A program made the position numbers and the translations under genes. From NCBI RefSeq assembly GCF_001423945.1, contig NZ_LMPU01000009.1, positions 248,416-312,415 on the forward strand: a stretch of DNA of 64,000 bases. The letters run 5' to 3'. Source of the stretch: Pedobacter sp. Leaf194 (GTDB lineage Bacteria; Bacteroidota; Bacteroidia; Sphingobacteriales; Sphingobacteriaceae). Below are positions 7,623-16,793 of this stretch, in pieces (position 1 is the stretch's first letter; the number at the start of each line of letters is the position of its first letter). The notes beneath the pieces are model-generated. The model saw only the letters and a list, made by a program, of their open reading frames with translations, had not been told where the DNA came from and ran no database searches.

Positions 7623-9655
7623 TTTGTTTTCTTGGTTTTATTAAAAAATCGGATGAGCAAAATTTCTGCTGCAATAAAAATCAGCGACAAAATTAGACAA
7701 AGTTTCCATAAAGTCTGTCCGATTTTATTACTGCCAGAAATGAGCTTTACAGCGTCTTTATCAGTATCGTAAATTTTTAGGTTATTCTTCCCTGCCAGTT
7801 TGCTAAGCTCCGAACTTTTCAAATAGTGCATAGCAGATTCTGACCTGCTAATATTGAAACTGTAAACGGCAATTAAAGAGTCTGCAAGATTTAAATTGTA
7901 GAACCCAGGCGCTTTAATCTGGTCTGCAACATAAATAATTGTTTTGCCATCAACCTGTCTGATTTCCGGAATCGCCTCGAAATTTTTTGCGGTTAACTTT
8001 AACGTTTGGTTTTTGCCTAAACTGATTTTTTTGCCAATTAATGCGTTATCAGTACCAATGTTATAATACAGCGCAGTTTCATTTTCGGCAGACAATGCTA
8101 ATCGGTACATTAGCGGAACAAAAACAGGATGCCTCGCAAGATTACCATCGGCAGGATTTAAGCCGGTTGCCGCTAAATAAACCGCACCATCATCAACGCC
8201 ATATTTTGCGAAATAAAGTCGCCCACCGGTAAAAGACAGTAAGCTTTCTTTATTCGTTGAGTTACGCTCGACAAAGGAAAAGTACCGGTTAGCAATGGGT
8301 AAATCAAGATTTTTAGGAATTTCTTCGAAAACCGCCTTAAAAATTGGATTTTGCAAATCTATCTTATCAACCCGGGTTTCCGTAGTATTTAAACTTTGAA
8401 TAGCCGGCAGCGAAAGACCATTTAAAAAGCTGTTGTAAGTTCGAATATCTGCATCCAAATTTGGGAAGATAACCGCCGACCCACCGCCTTTCAGGTAAGC
8501 TTTTAATTGCTGTGCCAAACCACTCGAAGGATTTCTCAACCCGTTTAATACAATTAAACCGTAATTGGAAAAGCCACTGTAATTGATGTTGCTCTCTAAG
8601 TTTTCTGTAAGCTTGAAATATTTATCTGCGCCGAAAAGTGCCTTAATGTAACTCCCGGCGTCAGGGCCGTTAATGCTTAAAACCGGCAGGCTCGAATCAA
8701 CTTTAAAACTGAAGGAAAGTGTATCATCAAAAGTAACGGGAAAATCTTTAATACTTAAAAGTCCTTTTTGCCATCCTGCGGTTAGTCCAGAAAAATTAAG
8801 GGTATCACGATTTGTTTTACCCGCAGCAATACTCACAGAACTTAACGCCTTTTGCTGATTGTTAATGGTCAGCTTTAGCGGAATATTAACGGCATCTTCT
8901 TCAGAATAATTTTTTAACTGAACAACAAGGCGCTCATTTGCACCAGGTTGATGATTTGGTGAAAGTGACCAAACACTATCTACAGCAACATTTGGTAGCG
9001 CAGTTGCATTTAATTTTAAAAACGAATATTGAATATCCTTATTGGTTTTGAGGTTATTTCCATCGGAAATATTTTGCTGAAAATCAGAAATAATGAAACT
9101 GTATTTATTTGCCGAACCTGACAAAATATTCTCTTGACGGTTTAAAATCTGTTGAAGATTTCTGTTCGAAGCCGAAATTTCCACCTCATCCAGTGCTTTC
9201 AAAAATTCGTCATGGTTTAAAAGCCGCTGATGTTTACCTTCGAAATCATTGGTAAGCAACTGGAATTTATCATTTAAACCGTAAGCCTTTATGAGTTCTT
9301 TCGCACGTCTTTTGGCTTCGTCCAATAAGTTGCCATCTTTATTAACGGCTTCCATACTGTAAGAATTATCCACATAGATGCTTACTATGTTACTTAAGCG
9401 CTGATTCTTCTCTCCCACAGGAAGATACGGCTGCGCAAAAGCGAGAACCAAAAACACGATTGCTAAAATTCTCGAAATGAGGATAAGTAGATTTTTTAGC
9501 TTTTCCCTTGATGAGTTTTGCTGTTCTACCTCTTTTAAAAGCTGAACATTTGAGAAATAAATCTTTTTAAATTTTCGAAAATTAAATAAATGAATAATAA
9601 CCGGAATTGCAACCGATAATAGTGCGAAAAGAAAGCCCGGATAAAGGAAATTCAT
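7619..9655 (-). CDS. BatA-domain / von Willebrand A-like membrane protein
   Basis: The 678-residue product begins with the BatA (aerotolerance regulator N-terminal) signature: a first helix in FLYPGFLFALLSVAIPVIIH, then the FNFRKFKKIYFSN block, then a second helix around residues 57-77. A VWA-like region follows (SIYVDNSYSMEA near residue 88), although the classical DxSxS metal site reads DNSYS. The middle is a long periplasmic part, and a last helix lies near residues 645-668. Proteins of this class are found beside MoxR/Bat systems, but no MoxR or other bat gene is visible nearby. Its downstream partner is the degenerate dihydroorotase. Confidence 0.82.
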   Translation of the reverse strand: MNFLYPGFLFALLSVAIPVIIHLFNFRKFKKIYFSNVQLLKEVEQQNSSREKLKNLLILISRILAIVFLVLAFAQPYLPVGEKNQRLSNIVSIYVDNSYSMEAVNKDGNLLDEAKRRAKELIKAYGLNDKFQLLTNDFEGKHQRLLNHDEFLKALDEVEISASNRNLQQILNRQENILSGSANKYSFIISDFQQNISDGNNLKTNKDIQYSFLKLNATALPNVAVDSVWSLSPNHQPGANERLVVQLKNYSEEDAVNIPLKLTINNQQKALSSVSIAAGKTNRDTLNFSGLTAGWQKGLLSIKDFPVTFDDTLSFSFKVDSSLPVLSINGPDAGSYIKALFGADKYFKLTENLESNINYSGFSNYGLIVLNGLRNPSSGLAQQLKAYLKGGGSAVIFPNLDADIRTYNSFLNGLSLPAIQSLNTTETRVDKIDLQNPIFKAVFEEIPKNLDLPIANRYFSFVERNSTNKESLLSFTGGRLYFAKYGVDDGAVYLAATGLNPADGNLARHPVFVPLMYRLALSAENETALYYNIGTDNALIGKKISLGKNQTLKLTAKNFEAIPEIRQVDGKTIIYVADQIKAPGFYNLNLADSLIAVYSFNISRSESAMHYLKSSELSKLAGKNNLKIYDTDKDAVKLISGSNKIGQTLWKLCLILSLIFIAAEILLIRFFNKTKKTK

Positions 9656-9709
9656 TAAAAACCAAAGATAGAAAAATTAAATAAAGTGGCGAATTTCAAT
9701 TGTAACAAC

Positions 9710-10540
9710 TTATTTAACTGCCATCGTTTCCAGCACTTCGGAAACTTCTTTTTCGGTGTCAACAATTTTTGTTAAAATTCCATTTTTATCAATCAGGAAG
9801 TGAGTTGGATAGGCAATAACATTTAATTTCCCACTCATATATTTATCTTGATCCGGCACAACCGCATAATCAAATTTCGTTTTAACCAAAAAATCCTGGA
9901 GCGGCTTTTTCTTATCACTCGCCAGACTTATAAACAAAATATCTTTACGGTTTTTATAGCGTTCTACGATTCTATTCAATTCAGGCATTTCCTGTACACA
10001 GGTAGCACAGCCAATAAACCAGCATTTAAACAAAACAATTTTTCCTTTCGTATTCGCAGAGGTATACCTAACGCCATTTATATCAACAAAATCAAAATCA
10101 GGAACGGGTTTAGCTTCCATGTTGAAAAAGCCAAGCTGGGTTTTAGCATAATCAGCAATAATTGCGCTAGTCTCTTCTTTGATGGTTGCAGGAATTTCTA
10201 CAAGCTTATAACAGCTCGTTGGATTTTTCGACTTTAACAAAAAGGGCAAAAACCTTCCGGTGCTGAGTTGTTGCAGAAAGGCTTTTTTTGTTATGGGTGA
10301 AGCATTTTCATCAAAAGCCAGAAAATCACGATACAATTTAACATAACGGGTATGGTATTCCCAATATTGGTCAAAGTTGGTCGTTATTGCTGTCAGTGCA
10401 AATACTGGCGCTCCCGGTATGGACTTATCCTGCTGCGCTGGTAAAGCTTTAGTAGTTACTGGATTATCTTGTTTTGAACTTTGTGAACAAGACGCAAGAA
10501 AAAAAACAAATAGAATAAAGATGCTGGCAAGATTTCTCAT
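9710..10540 (-). CDS. TlpA-like thiol-disulfide oxidoreductase lipoprotein
   Basis: The N-terminus has a lipoprotein signal ending in LASC (Cys18), so the protein should be anchored to an envelope membrane and face the periplasm. Residues ~145-276 form a thioredoxin-fold AhpC/TSA-TlpA domain with the redox motif CATC at 178-181 in FKCWFIGCATCVQEMPEL, followed by AYPTHFLIDKNG with the cis-proline region. The first ~120 residues after the signal are an extra domain I cannot name. It probably reduces or isomerises envelope disulfides, although a specific partner is not evident. It is 54 bp from the BatA-domain gene on the same strand. Confidence 0.85.
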   Translation of the reverse strand: MRNLASIFILFVFFLASCSQSSKQDNPVTTKALPAQQDKSIPGAPVFALTAITTNFDQYWEYHTRYVKLYRDFLAFDENASPITKKAFLQQLSTGRFLPFLLKSKNPTSCYKLVEIPATIKEETSAIIADYAKTQLGFFNMEAKPVPDFDFVDINGVRYTSANTKGKIVLFKCWFIGCATCVQEMPELNRIVERYKNRKDILFISLASDKKKPLQDFLVKTKFDYAVVPDQDKYMSGKLNVIAYPTHFLIDKNGILTKIVDTEKEVSEVLETMAVK

Positions 10541-10608
10541 AATTAGGGAAGGTTAATCAGGAGACAATTTAAAAAAATTAACCAACAAACTAAATTAATA
10601 GTTAATTT

Positions 10609-11010
10609 TTAGATAAATCCAGGAAACTCAATATTTACAATTTTCCATACGCCATTTTGCAAAGCGAAATAGAGTTTGAAAGGGCCGCTAACTATCTTCG
10701 ATTGTTTCTGAACGACTGCCCGGTAACCTGCAACACCCTCAACAAAACCCATTCCTTTGCCATCAGTAAGCAATTCGAAATTTACATCAATAATGTCATA
10801 CCGGCCACCAACATACTCATCAAATTTCCCAAAAATGCCTTTTAATCTGCCAACAATAGCCTCTTTTCCGATAATTTTGTTTCCCGGAAGGATAAAAAAA
10901 TCATTCAACTCGGCGGTGATAGACTTTGACTGCTTAAACCAGGCGTTAATAAATCTAAGGGCACTGTTTACGATATCAGCTTGATGATTGAATGAAATAT
11001 TATCCTCCAT
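10609..11010 (-). CDS. NTF2-like (SnoaL/DUF4440 type) protein
   Basis: A 133-residue soluble protein with the compact alpha+beta pattern of NTF2-like proteins: an N-terminal helix containing ALRFINAWFKQ, a middle ELNDFFILPGN...IGKEAIVGRL segment, then strands ending in GPFKLYFALQNGVWKIVNIEFPGF. Family members are small binding domains or enzymes with varied ligands, so no function can be assigned. There is no signal peptide. It begins 18 bp after the stop of the preceding L,D-transpeptidase gene on the same strand and may be part of that transcription unit. Confidence 0.6.
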   Translation of the reverse strand: MEDNISFNHQADIVNSALRFINAWFKQSKSITAELNDFFILPGNKIIGKEAIVGRLKGIFGKFDEYVGGRYDIIDVNFELLTDGKGMGFVEGVAGYRAVVQKQSKIVSGPFKLYFALQNGVWKIVNIEFPGFI

Positions 11011-11028
11011 GGCACAAATCTACATCTT

Positions 11029-12579
11029 CTATCTAAATTTCTTCATCGCCAACCAAAGTTTCTCGTCCATGCCATAAACATCAGGCCGGTATTGAATTTT
11101 ATTATTTTGAAACCATGCCGTAAAATAGGTAATTAATATAGGGGTTTCTGCCTTCGGAACGAACTGGAAAGTTGACCGTTCTTCCTCTTTATCGGTTGCT
11201 ATGGATTTTGTTTTTTTGCCTGTTGCCACGAAAACTTTTAACGGTTTCAAATTCAATTCACTCCTAATCGAATCATATTTTAAGCTATCCTCTACCAAAA
11301 GCCGAGCAAGTTCGAGTGGTTTTTCCAATCGGATACATCCGTGACTAATGGCCCTGTTGGTTAGCTTAAATCCCTGCTTAAAGTTCGTATCGTGCAAATA
11401 AACACTGCTGCTATTTGGAAAAATAAACTTCAAACGCCCTAAAGAATTATTTGTTCCCGGTTGCTGAACAAATAAAAACGGAATTTTATCCCGGTTATAT
11501 TTGTACCACTTAATCGTTGCCGGGTTTTCTATTCGCTTGTTGTTACGAAAAACCGCTATGTTTTTGCGCATTAAATATCTCGAACTACGGCGGGCCATTG
11601 GGTAAATTTCCTCCTGTACAATACTTTCGGGAATGTTCCAAACCGGATTGGTGTAAAGCTTTTTTATTTGGCTAAAAAGTAACGGCGTTTCTTTATTCTG
11701 AGGCTTGTCGTCTAAATCGCCGGTTCTCGCAAAAATTTTTTGTTGTTCATCGTAATTTAAATCTCTTTTTTCGCCCACACAAACTTTCATCGATATCAAG
11801 GTATCGCTGCCACAAAAATAAAATAACCTAAAATCCGGAATATTCACCTGAATAAATTTCTCTCCTGCAGATGGCATTACCCAACGTAAACGCTCCATAT
11901 TAACCAGGAGGATTTTTTTAAGAGAATCATTCCTGCTACTTAAATATGCGTGTTGTAAGCTTTTATATTGCGGTGATTTATGTTGCAAAACCGTTAACGT
12001 ATCCAAAATGGCCGGGGCCTTCAGTAGGCATGCATTAAATGTACTATCAGGTTGCTTAACCGCAATATAATACCGGGTAAAGATGTCTTTCGGATTAACA
12101 GCCCCGAATTTTAAATACCTGGTGTACCGGGTGAAGGCATCCGAAGCCAAAATGTCTAACCTGGCAAGCAGCTCATAATTTTCACTAACATTTTTATAAT
12201 CGTTTGCTTTAAGCCTGGCTGTTAATGCAGTAATTTCCTCAAAATGAAATACCTTAGGATTAAAGCCATGCGCAGTACTTTTGGCTAAATATTTGATGAG
12301 TGAATCTAGACTCTTATCTTCAAAACAACTGGCAATAAACCTTGGTTGGTTATTAACCTCTTGATAATAATTATTGAGTTTGCTTACGTTGATGTACTTT
12401 TCTGAAAGAAGTTTAAACTCCTTTTTAAACACAAGATCATACGCAGTCGTATCGAAATCATTGTAAATCGAACTACCTAAGCTAATGGCTAATTGCTGAC
12501 CGATTTCTGGTTTTTTGTTGAAATTTAGAAAAAAAATAACAGCTAATAAAGGAATAAAAAACGAGGTAAAAGTTTTCAA
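11029..12579 (-). CDS. L,D-transpeptidase (YkuD domain), YcbB/LdtD-like
   Basis: The 516-residue product has an N-terminal hydrophobic export signal and a C-terminal YkuD catalytic domain with the signature AISHGCIRLEKP, putting the catalytic Cys at residue 415 and the signature His at 413. The size and the long helical scaffold before the domain resemble the YcbB/LdtD group, which forms 3-3 cross-links between peptidoglycan stems in the periplasm. SSVYLHDTNFK is also conserved in the family. It is a close paralogue of the gene directly upstream (12661-14226), aligning along its whole length, including an almost identical C-terminus ending in MDEKLW-AMKKFR. Confidence 0.88.
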   Translation of the reverse strand: MKTFTSFFIPLLAVIFFLNFNKKPEIGQQLAISLGSSIYNDFDTTAYDLVFKKEFKLLSEKYINVSKLNNYYQEVNNQPRFIASCFEDKSLDSLIKYLAKSTAHGFNPKVFHFEEITALTARLKANDYKNVSENYELLARLDILASDAFTRYTRYLKFGAVNPKDIFTRYYIAVKQPDSTFNACLLKAPAILDTLTVLQHKSPQYKSLQHAYLSSRNDSLKKILLVNMERLRWVMPSAGEKFIQVNIPDFRLFYFCGSDTLISMKVCVGEKRDLNYDEQQKIFARTGDLDDKPQNKETPLLFSQIKKLYTNPVWNIPESIVQEEIYPMARRSSRYLMRKNIAVFRNNKRIENPATIKWYKYNRDKIPFLFVQQPGTNNSLGRLKFIFPNSSSVYLHDTNFKQGFKLTNRAISHGCIRLEKPLELARLLVEDSLKYDSIRSELNLKPLKVFVATGKKTKSIATDKEEERSTFQFVPKAETPILITYFTAWFQNNKIQYRPDVYGMDEKLWLAMKKFR

Positions 12580-12660
12580 GATTGCTCGGGTTAAAATAGA
12601 AAATTTGTTTCAACTCGGGATGTTTTTAAGCTATTTTATAGGGTGATTACTTTACGCGTT

Positions 12661-14226
12661 TTATCTAAATTTTTTCATTGCAGACCACAATTTTTCGTCC
12701 ATGTCGTAAACATCAGGGCGGTATTCAATTTTATCATTTTGAGACCAAGCCGTAAAATAGGTAATTAACAACGGAACGGCTTTTTTTGGCCCAAACCAAG
12801 CTGGTTTCAATTGGAAAGATTTCAAGGTATCCGCCTTTTTTGCCATTCGCTTGCGATACCAGTTCATGTGCGTGGTATCAACCGGCAATAAATCTACTTC
12901 AACCCTCAACTTGTCATAGGCGTAATTATCGTCGAGTAATTTCTCCGCAAATTCAAGGGGCTTTTCTACGCGTACGCAACCATGACTAATTGCCCGGTTA
13001 CTTAACCCAAAGCCACTTTTATTATTGGTATCGTGTAGATAAATACTTGAGCTGTTATCAAAGATAAATTTAAACTTACCTAAAGCGTTTCCGTCGCCAG
13101 AACCTTGTTTAAATTTAAAAGGCAACTTATCCCGCGAATATCGGTTCCAGTTTATGGTATCCGGCTCGCCGATGAGCTTATCTTTGTAGTAAACTTTGAT
13201 GTTACTATTCGAAAGATAGTATCGGTCCTTCCTGGCCATCCAATAGATTTCACTTTGCGCAATGCTAACCGGTATATTCCATATTGGATTGGCCTGAATT
13301 GAATTTATCTTACTAAACAATAAAGGGGTTTCGTGGTTTTTCGGTTTATCGTCTAAATTGCCCGATTTCGCAAAGGCCTTCATCTTCTCTTCATAACCAT
13401 TTTCACGTTTACCGCCCACGCAAACTTTCATTGAAATTACCGTATCCTGCTTATCAAACCAGGTCAGTTTAAAATCTGCAATGTTTACCTGCACATAATT
13501 ATCACCCGTTTCGGGCATTTGCCATCTGAAACGTTCCATATTTAACAGCAAAATTCGCTTCTCATCTGCAGAATTTGCATTAAGGTAAGCGGTTTGAAGT
13601 GCCTTATATTGGGGCGATTTTGGCTGAACATTCTTCAAGGTATCAATCAAACTTTCTGAAGCCAGCATTTTGCTCATTCGTAAACTATCCGGCCGTTTTA
13701 CTTTGATGTAATATCTGGAAAAAATGTTGCGGGGATTTACCACGCCATACCGCAAAAAATTTGTATAATTTAAATAAGCATTTGCACTCAGAATTTCAAG
13801 CCTGGCAATTACAGGATAGCTTTCATCAACAGTCTTAAATTTATTTGCTCCAAGTTCATTTATCAAACTTTGCAGCTCATCAATATTAAAAAGCTTAGGG
13901 TTTAAGCCGTGGACTGTACTATTCTTTAAATAATTATTTAAGGAATCCAATTCGCCATTGACATAAAATTTTGTAACTAATCGTGGCTCATCATTGTTGT
14001 GTTCGTAAAAAGCCTTAATCGTTTTTGGGTTGATGAAATTTTGAGAAAGATCGCCCATCGTTTTAACGAAAACACTATCGTAGGCTGCCGTATCAAAGTC
14101 TTTGTAAATTTTATTGTTGAAATGTTCAGCCAGAATTTTGCCGATTTCTGGAGGAGATTTGAACCAGTTACAGGCAGAAACAGAAAGAACTAAAGGAATA
14201 ATCAGAAAGCGGAAGTTTTTCAACAC
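12661..14226 (-). CDS. L,D-transpeptidase lipoprotein (YkuD domain), tandem paralogue
   Basis: This 521-residue protein is the tandem partner of the 516-residue L,D-transpeptidase downstream. Its signal ends in VSAC (Cys19), so it should be lipid-anchored, unlike its neighbour, which has a plain hydrophobic N-terminus. The catalytic motif is AISHGCVRVEKP with Cys417. The two align throughout, and shared blocks such as NMERxRW, KVCVGxKR and NKETPLLFS / NHETPLLFS point to gene duplication. Both act on periplasmic peptidoglycan by family; differing anchoring may place them at different membranes. The gap of 81 bp between them allows one transcript. Confidence 0.88.
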   Translation of the reverse strand: MLKNFRFLIIPLVLSVSACNWFKSPPEIGKILAEHFNNKIYKDFDTAAYDSVFVKTMGDLSQNFINPKTIKAFYEHNNDEPRLVTKFYVNGELDSLNNYLKNSTVHGLNPKLFNIDELQSLINELGANKFKTVDESYPVIARLEILSANAYLNYTNFLRYGVVNPRNIFSRYYIKVKRPDSLRMSKMLASESLIDTLKNVQPKSPQYKALQTAYLNANSADEKRILLLNMERFRWQMPETGDNYVQVNIADFKLTWFDKQDTVISMKVCVGGKRENGYEEKMKAFAKSGNLDDKPKNHETPLLFSKINSIQANPIWNIPVSIAQSEIYWMARKDRYYLSNSNIKVYYKDKLIGEPDTINWNRYSRDKLPFKFKQGSGDGNALGKFKFIFDNSSSIYLHDTNNKSGFGLSNRAISHGCVRVEKPLEFAEKLLDDNYAYDKLRVEVDLLPVDTTHMNWYRKRMAKKADTLKSFQLKPAWFGPKKAVPLLITYFTAWSQNDKIEYRPDVYDMDEKLWSAMKKFR

Positions 14227-14298
14227 GTAATTAATTTAATACAAAATAAGGTTATCGGAAATAAAAACAGCATAAAGGCAAATTAAGTGCCATTATTT

Positions 14299-14328
14299 TT
14301 TGTTTTACGGATTCAAACACTATATTTG
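14299..14328 (+). promoter_or_regulatory. predicted Bacteroidetes-type promoter for the his operon
   Basis: A TTTG (14299-14302) and a TATATTTG (14321-14328) are separated by 18 bp. This fits the Bacteroidetes primary sigma pattern of TTTG at -33 and TAnnTTTG at -7. A start near 14333-14336 would give a leader of about 160 nt before hisG, long enough to carry the leader peptide and hairpins described next. Confidence 0.6.
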
Positions 14329-14372
14329 CCAGCGCTTATCAGCTAAAGTATTGATACTGGCATAAATAATTT

Positions 14373-14420
14373 ATGAATTTAATTTTGAACCATCACTTAC
14401 ATTTACACCATCGCCGATAG
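14373..14420 (+). CDS. hisL: his operon leader peptide, MNLILNHHLHLHHRR
   Basis: A short frame of 15 codons plus TAG lies between the promoter and hisG. It encodes MNLILNHHLHLHHRR: five His in seven consecutive residues (7-13), followed by two Arg. Such a cluster upstream of a complete histidine operon is the hallmark of ribosome-mediated attenuation, where scarcity of charged tRNA-His stalls the ribosome in the leader. It was too short for usual gene calling. The symbol is given by analogy with enterobacterial hisL; the sequence is not homologous. Confidence 0.82.
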   Translation: MNLILNHHLHLHHRR

Positions 14421-14425
14421 GCGAT
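14410..14425 (+). promoter_or_regulatory. hairpin overlapping the end of the his leader peptide
   Basis: ATCGCC (14410-14415) and GGCGAT (14420-14425) form a perfect 6-bp stem with a GATA loop. The stem begins at the last His codon and covers the two Arg codons and the stop. A ribosome stalled at the His codons would leave it free or disturb it, and one that reaches the stop would mask it. That makes it a candidate pause or switching hairpin. Confidence 0.5.
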
Positions 14426-14436
14426 ATGATATGTTT

Positions 14437-14460
14437 GTTTTGTACTTCAAAACTTTTTTT
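14437..14460 (+). terminator. candidate attenuator terminator before hisG
   Basis: GTTTTG (14437-14442) and CAAAAC (14448-14453) pair around a 5-nt loop and are followed at once by seven T residues (14454-14460). The stem is AT-rich and weak, but the form is that of an intrinsic terminator. It lies between the leader peptide and hisG, as attenuation requires. I could not find a convincing antiterminator pairing by eye. Confidence 0.45.
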
Positions 14461-14498
14461 CCGTAAAATTATTTCTTGTTCATTCTATATTCAATACT

Positions 14499-15350
14499 TT
14501 GAAAACACTAAAAATTGCTATCCAGAAATCGGGTAGGTTAAACGAAAAATCCGTAGAAATATTAAAAAACTGTGGTCTTTCTTTCGAAAACTACAAGAGT
14601 TCGCTGATATCAACTGTTCAAAATTTTCCTTTGGAAATCCTTTTTCTTCGAGACGATGATATCCCGGAGTATGTTCAGGACGGCATTGCCGATTTGGGTA
14701 TTGTTGGGGAAAATGTAATCACCGAAACTAAAGCTGGGGTAGAATATCTACAGCGTTTGGGATTTGGAAAATGCACATTAAAAATCGCTGTTCAAACCGG
14801 TAGCGATATTCAAAAACTTGAAGACTTAAATGGTAAGGCAATCGCAACCTCTTACCCTGTTATTCTAGAAAAATTCTTAACCGAAAAAGGAATAAAATCT
14901 GACATCAGAACCATCTCCGGCTCGGTAGAAATTGGCCCGGGTTTGGGTTTAAGTGATGCCATTTTTGACATCGTTTCTACAGGCGGAACTTTGAAAAGTA
15001 ACGGACTAAAACCTTTCGCTGATGTGATGAAATCGGAAGCCGTTTTAATCGGAAATAAATCGATTGTAAACAACCCGGAAGTTGCAGAATTACTTCAACG
15101 TATTCGTTCAGTTTTAAGTGCAAAATCTAACAAATATGTTGTGCTCAATGTATCAAAAGATAACCTTCAAAAAGTTGTTGATTTGTTGCCTGGTGTTAAA
15201 AGTCCGACGGTTGTTCCTTTGTTCGAACCTAACTGGGTTGCTGTTCATTCTGTAATCGCCGAAGAAGATTTTTGGGATAAAATAAATAGCCTTAAAGCTG
15301 CAGGTGCCGAAGGTATTTTGGTGATGCCAATTGAAAAAATAATCACCTAA
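14499..15350 (+). CDS. hisG: ATP phosphoribosyltransferase
   Basis: HisG joins ATP and phosphoribosyl pyrophosphate in the first step of histidine synthesis. At 283 residues this is the long form, with a C-terminal ACT-like regulatory domain (roughly residues 208-283) that normally binds histidine for feedback inhibition. The conserved DLGIVGENVI and the PRPP-binding region with FDIVSTGGTLKSNGL are present. The start is a TTG at 14499; no in-frame ATG lies close and the protein already begins at the family's normal point (KTLKIAIQKSGRLNEKS). It is the first gene of the his operon, behind the leader peptide. Confidence 0.96.
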   Translation: MKTLKIAIQKSGRLNEKSVEILKNCGLSFENYKSSLISTVQNFPLEILFLRDDDIPEYVQDGIADLGIVGENVITETKAGVEYLQRLGFGKCTLKIAVQTGSDIQKLEDLNGKAIATSYPVILEKFLTEKGIKSDIRTISGSVEIGPGLGLSDAIFDIVSTGGTLKSNGLKPFADVMKSEAVLIGNKSIVNNPEVAELLQRIRSVLSAKSNKYVVLNVSKDNLQKVVDLLPGVKSPTVVPLFEPNWVAVHSVIAEEDFWDKINSLKAAGAEGILVMPIEKIIT

Positions 15351-15410
15351 AAAAGCATAAAAACCTAAAAAAAAAACATTAACTATTAGTTAATTTAAAA
15401 TTATAACACA

Positions 15411-16697
15411 TTGAAAGTCTATAACTATAAAGATTTATCTGAATCAAATATTGAGCACCTGTATTCGCGACAAATTGAAGACGATAAATTAGTTGAAGAA
15501 CGGGTTTCAGACATCATTAAAACCGTTAGAAATGATGGCGATAAGGCGCTGATCAATTTCTCAAAACAGTTTGATAAAGTCACCCTTGAAAAGCTTTATT
15601 TAGATGCAGAAGAATTGGAAACGATCGCATCATCCATTCCACCCGATGCAAAAAAAGCTATAGAAACTGCTTACCAAAATATTAAAGTCTTTCATCAATC
15701 TCAATTAAAATCGGAAGAGAAAATTGAAACGATGCCAGGTGTGGTTTGTTGGCGGGAATCGAGAGCAATTGAGAAGGTTGGACTCTATATTCCGGGTGGT
15801 ACGGCTGTTTTACCCAGCACTTTTTTAATGTTAGCTACGCCTGCAATTATCGCCGGATGCAAGGAGATTGTAGTTTGCTCGCCACCGCAAAGTGATGCTA
15901 AAACGAACTGTTATCTCGCCTACTGCGCTGTGCTTTTAGGTATCGACAAAATCTACCTAATCGGGGGTGCACAAGCAATTGCTGCAATGGCATTTGGAAC
16001 GGAAACCGTTCCGAAGGTTTATAAGATTTTCGGCCCGGGAAACCGTTATGTAACAACTGCTAAAACCATGGTGCAAAATAAGGTGGCCATCGACATGCCT
16101 GCGGGTCCATCCGAGGTTTTGGTAATCGCTGACGAAACTGCCAATCCGTCATTCGTGGCCTCAGACTTACTTGCACAGGCAGAACATGGCATTGATAGTC
16201 AGTCGGTTTTAGTTGCTACATCTATGGATGTTATAGATAAAACACTTGTAGAAATTGATTATCAATTGACTACTCTACCTAGAAAAGAAATCGCCGCAAA
16301 AGCAATTGCAAATTCTTACGCAGTTTTAGTCGACAATTCTAATGAGGCAATGCATTTTTCAAATGAATATGCTCCTGAGCACTTAATTCTCGCTACCGAT
16401 AAGTTTGAAAGCCTTATTCCATTGATAATCAATGCAGGCTCAGTATTTCTTGGCAACCTTACGCCAGAAAGTGCCGGAGATTACGCCTCTGGAACTAACC
16501 ATACATTACCTACAAGTGGCTTTGCAAAAGCTTATTCGGGCGTTTCTACTGATGCGTTCCTTAAGAAAATCACCTTTCAACACTTAAAAGTCAATGGTTT
16601 AAAGAATATTGGAAACACCGTAGAAATACTTGCTGCCGCGGAAGGCTTAGAGGCGCACAAAAACGCAATCACTTTGAGATTAAATAACATAGAGTAA
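15411..16697 (+). CDS. hisD: histidinol dehydrogenase
   Basis: This 428-residue protein catalyses the last two oxidations of the pathway, histidinol to histidine, using NAD+ and zinc. The signature AVDMPAGPSEVLVIAD-type block appears as VAIDMPAGPSEVLVIADE, and AEHGIDSQSVLVATS and YAPEHLIL match the catalytic and zinc regions. The start is a TTG at 15411, giving KVYNYKDLSE, the expected N-terminus. The gap after hisG (60 bp) holds only AT-rich DNA with a short ATTAACT/AGTTAAT inverted repeat. Confidence 0.96.
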   Translation: MKVYNYKDLSESNIEHLYSRQIEDDKLVEERVSDIIKTVRNDGDKALINFSKQFDKVTLEKLYLDAEELETIASSIPPDAKKAIETAYQNIKVFHQSQLKSEEKIETMPGVVCWRESRAIEKVGLYIPGGTAVLPSTFLMLATPAIIAGCKEIVVCSPPQSDAKTNCYLAYCAVLLGIDKIYLIGGAQAIAAMAFGTETVPKVYKIFGPGNRYVTTAKTMVQNKVAIDMPAGPSEVLVIADETANPSFVASDLLAQAEHGIDSQSVLVATSMDVIDKTLVEIDYQLTTLPRKEIAAKAIANSYAVLVDNSNEAMHFSNEYAPEHLILATDKFESLIPLIINAGSVFLGNLTPESAGDYASGTNHTLPTSGFAKAYSGVSTDAFLKKITFQHLKVNGLKNIGNTVEILAAAEGLEAHKNAITLRLNNIE

Positions 16698-16793
16698 AAG
16701 CATAAGGTTCGGCCCAATTGATGTGACAAAGCCACAAGATATTATGGTTTAATCATGTTGACTTGTTCTTTCAACCTTCATAAAGCATAAAAA

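Noticed and set aside
9848..10237. 129-codon plus-strand frame opposite the TlpA-like gene
   Set aside because: It is antisense to a gene with lipobox and CATC motif, and its own sequence matches nothing I know.
15378..15394. ATTAACT/AGTTAAT inverted repeat between hisG and hisD as a terminator or operator
   Set aside because: It is purely AT, with a 3-nt loop and no following T-run, and similar AT palindromes are expected by chance in this DNA.
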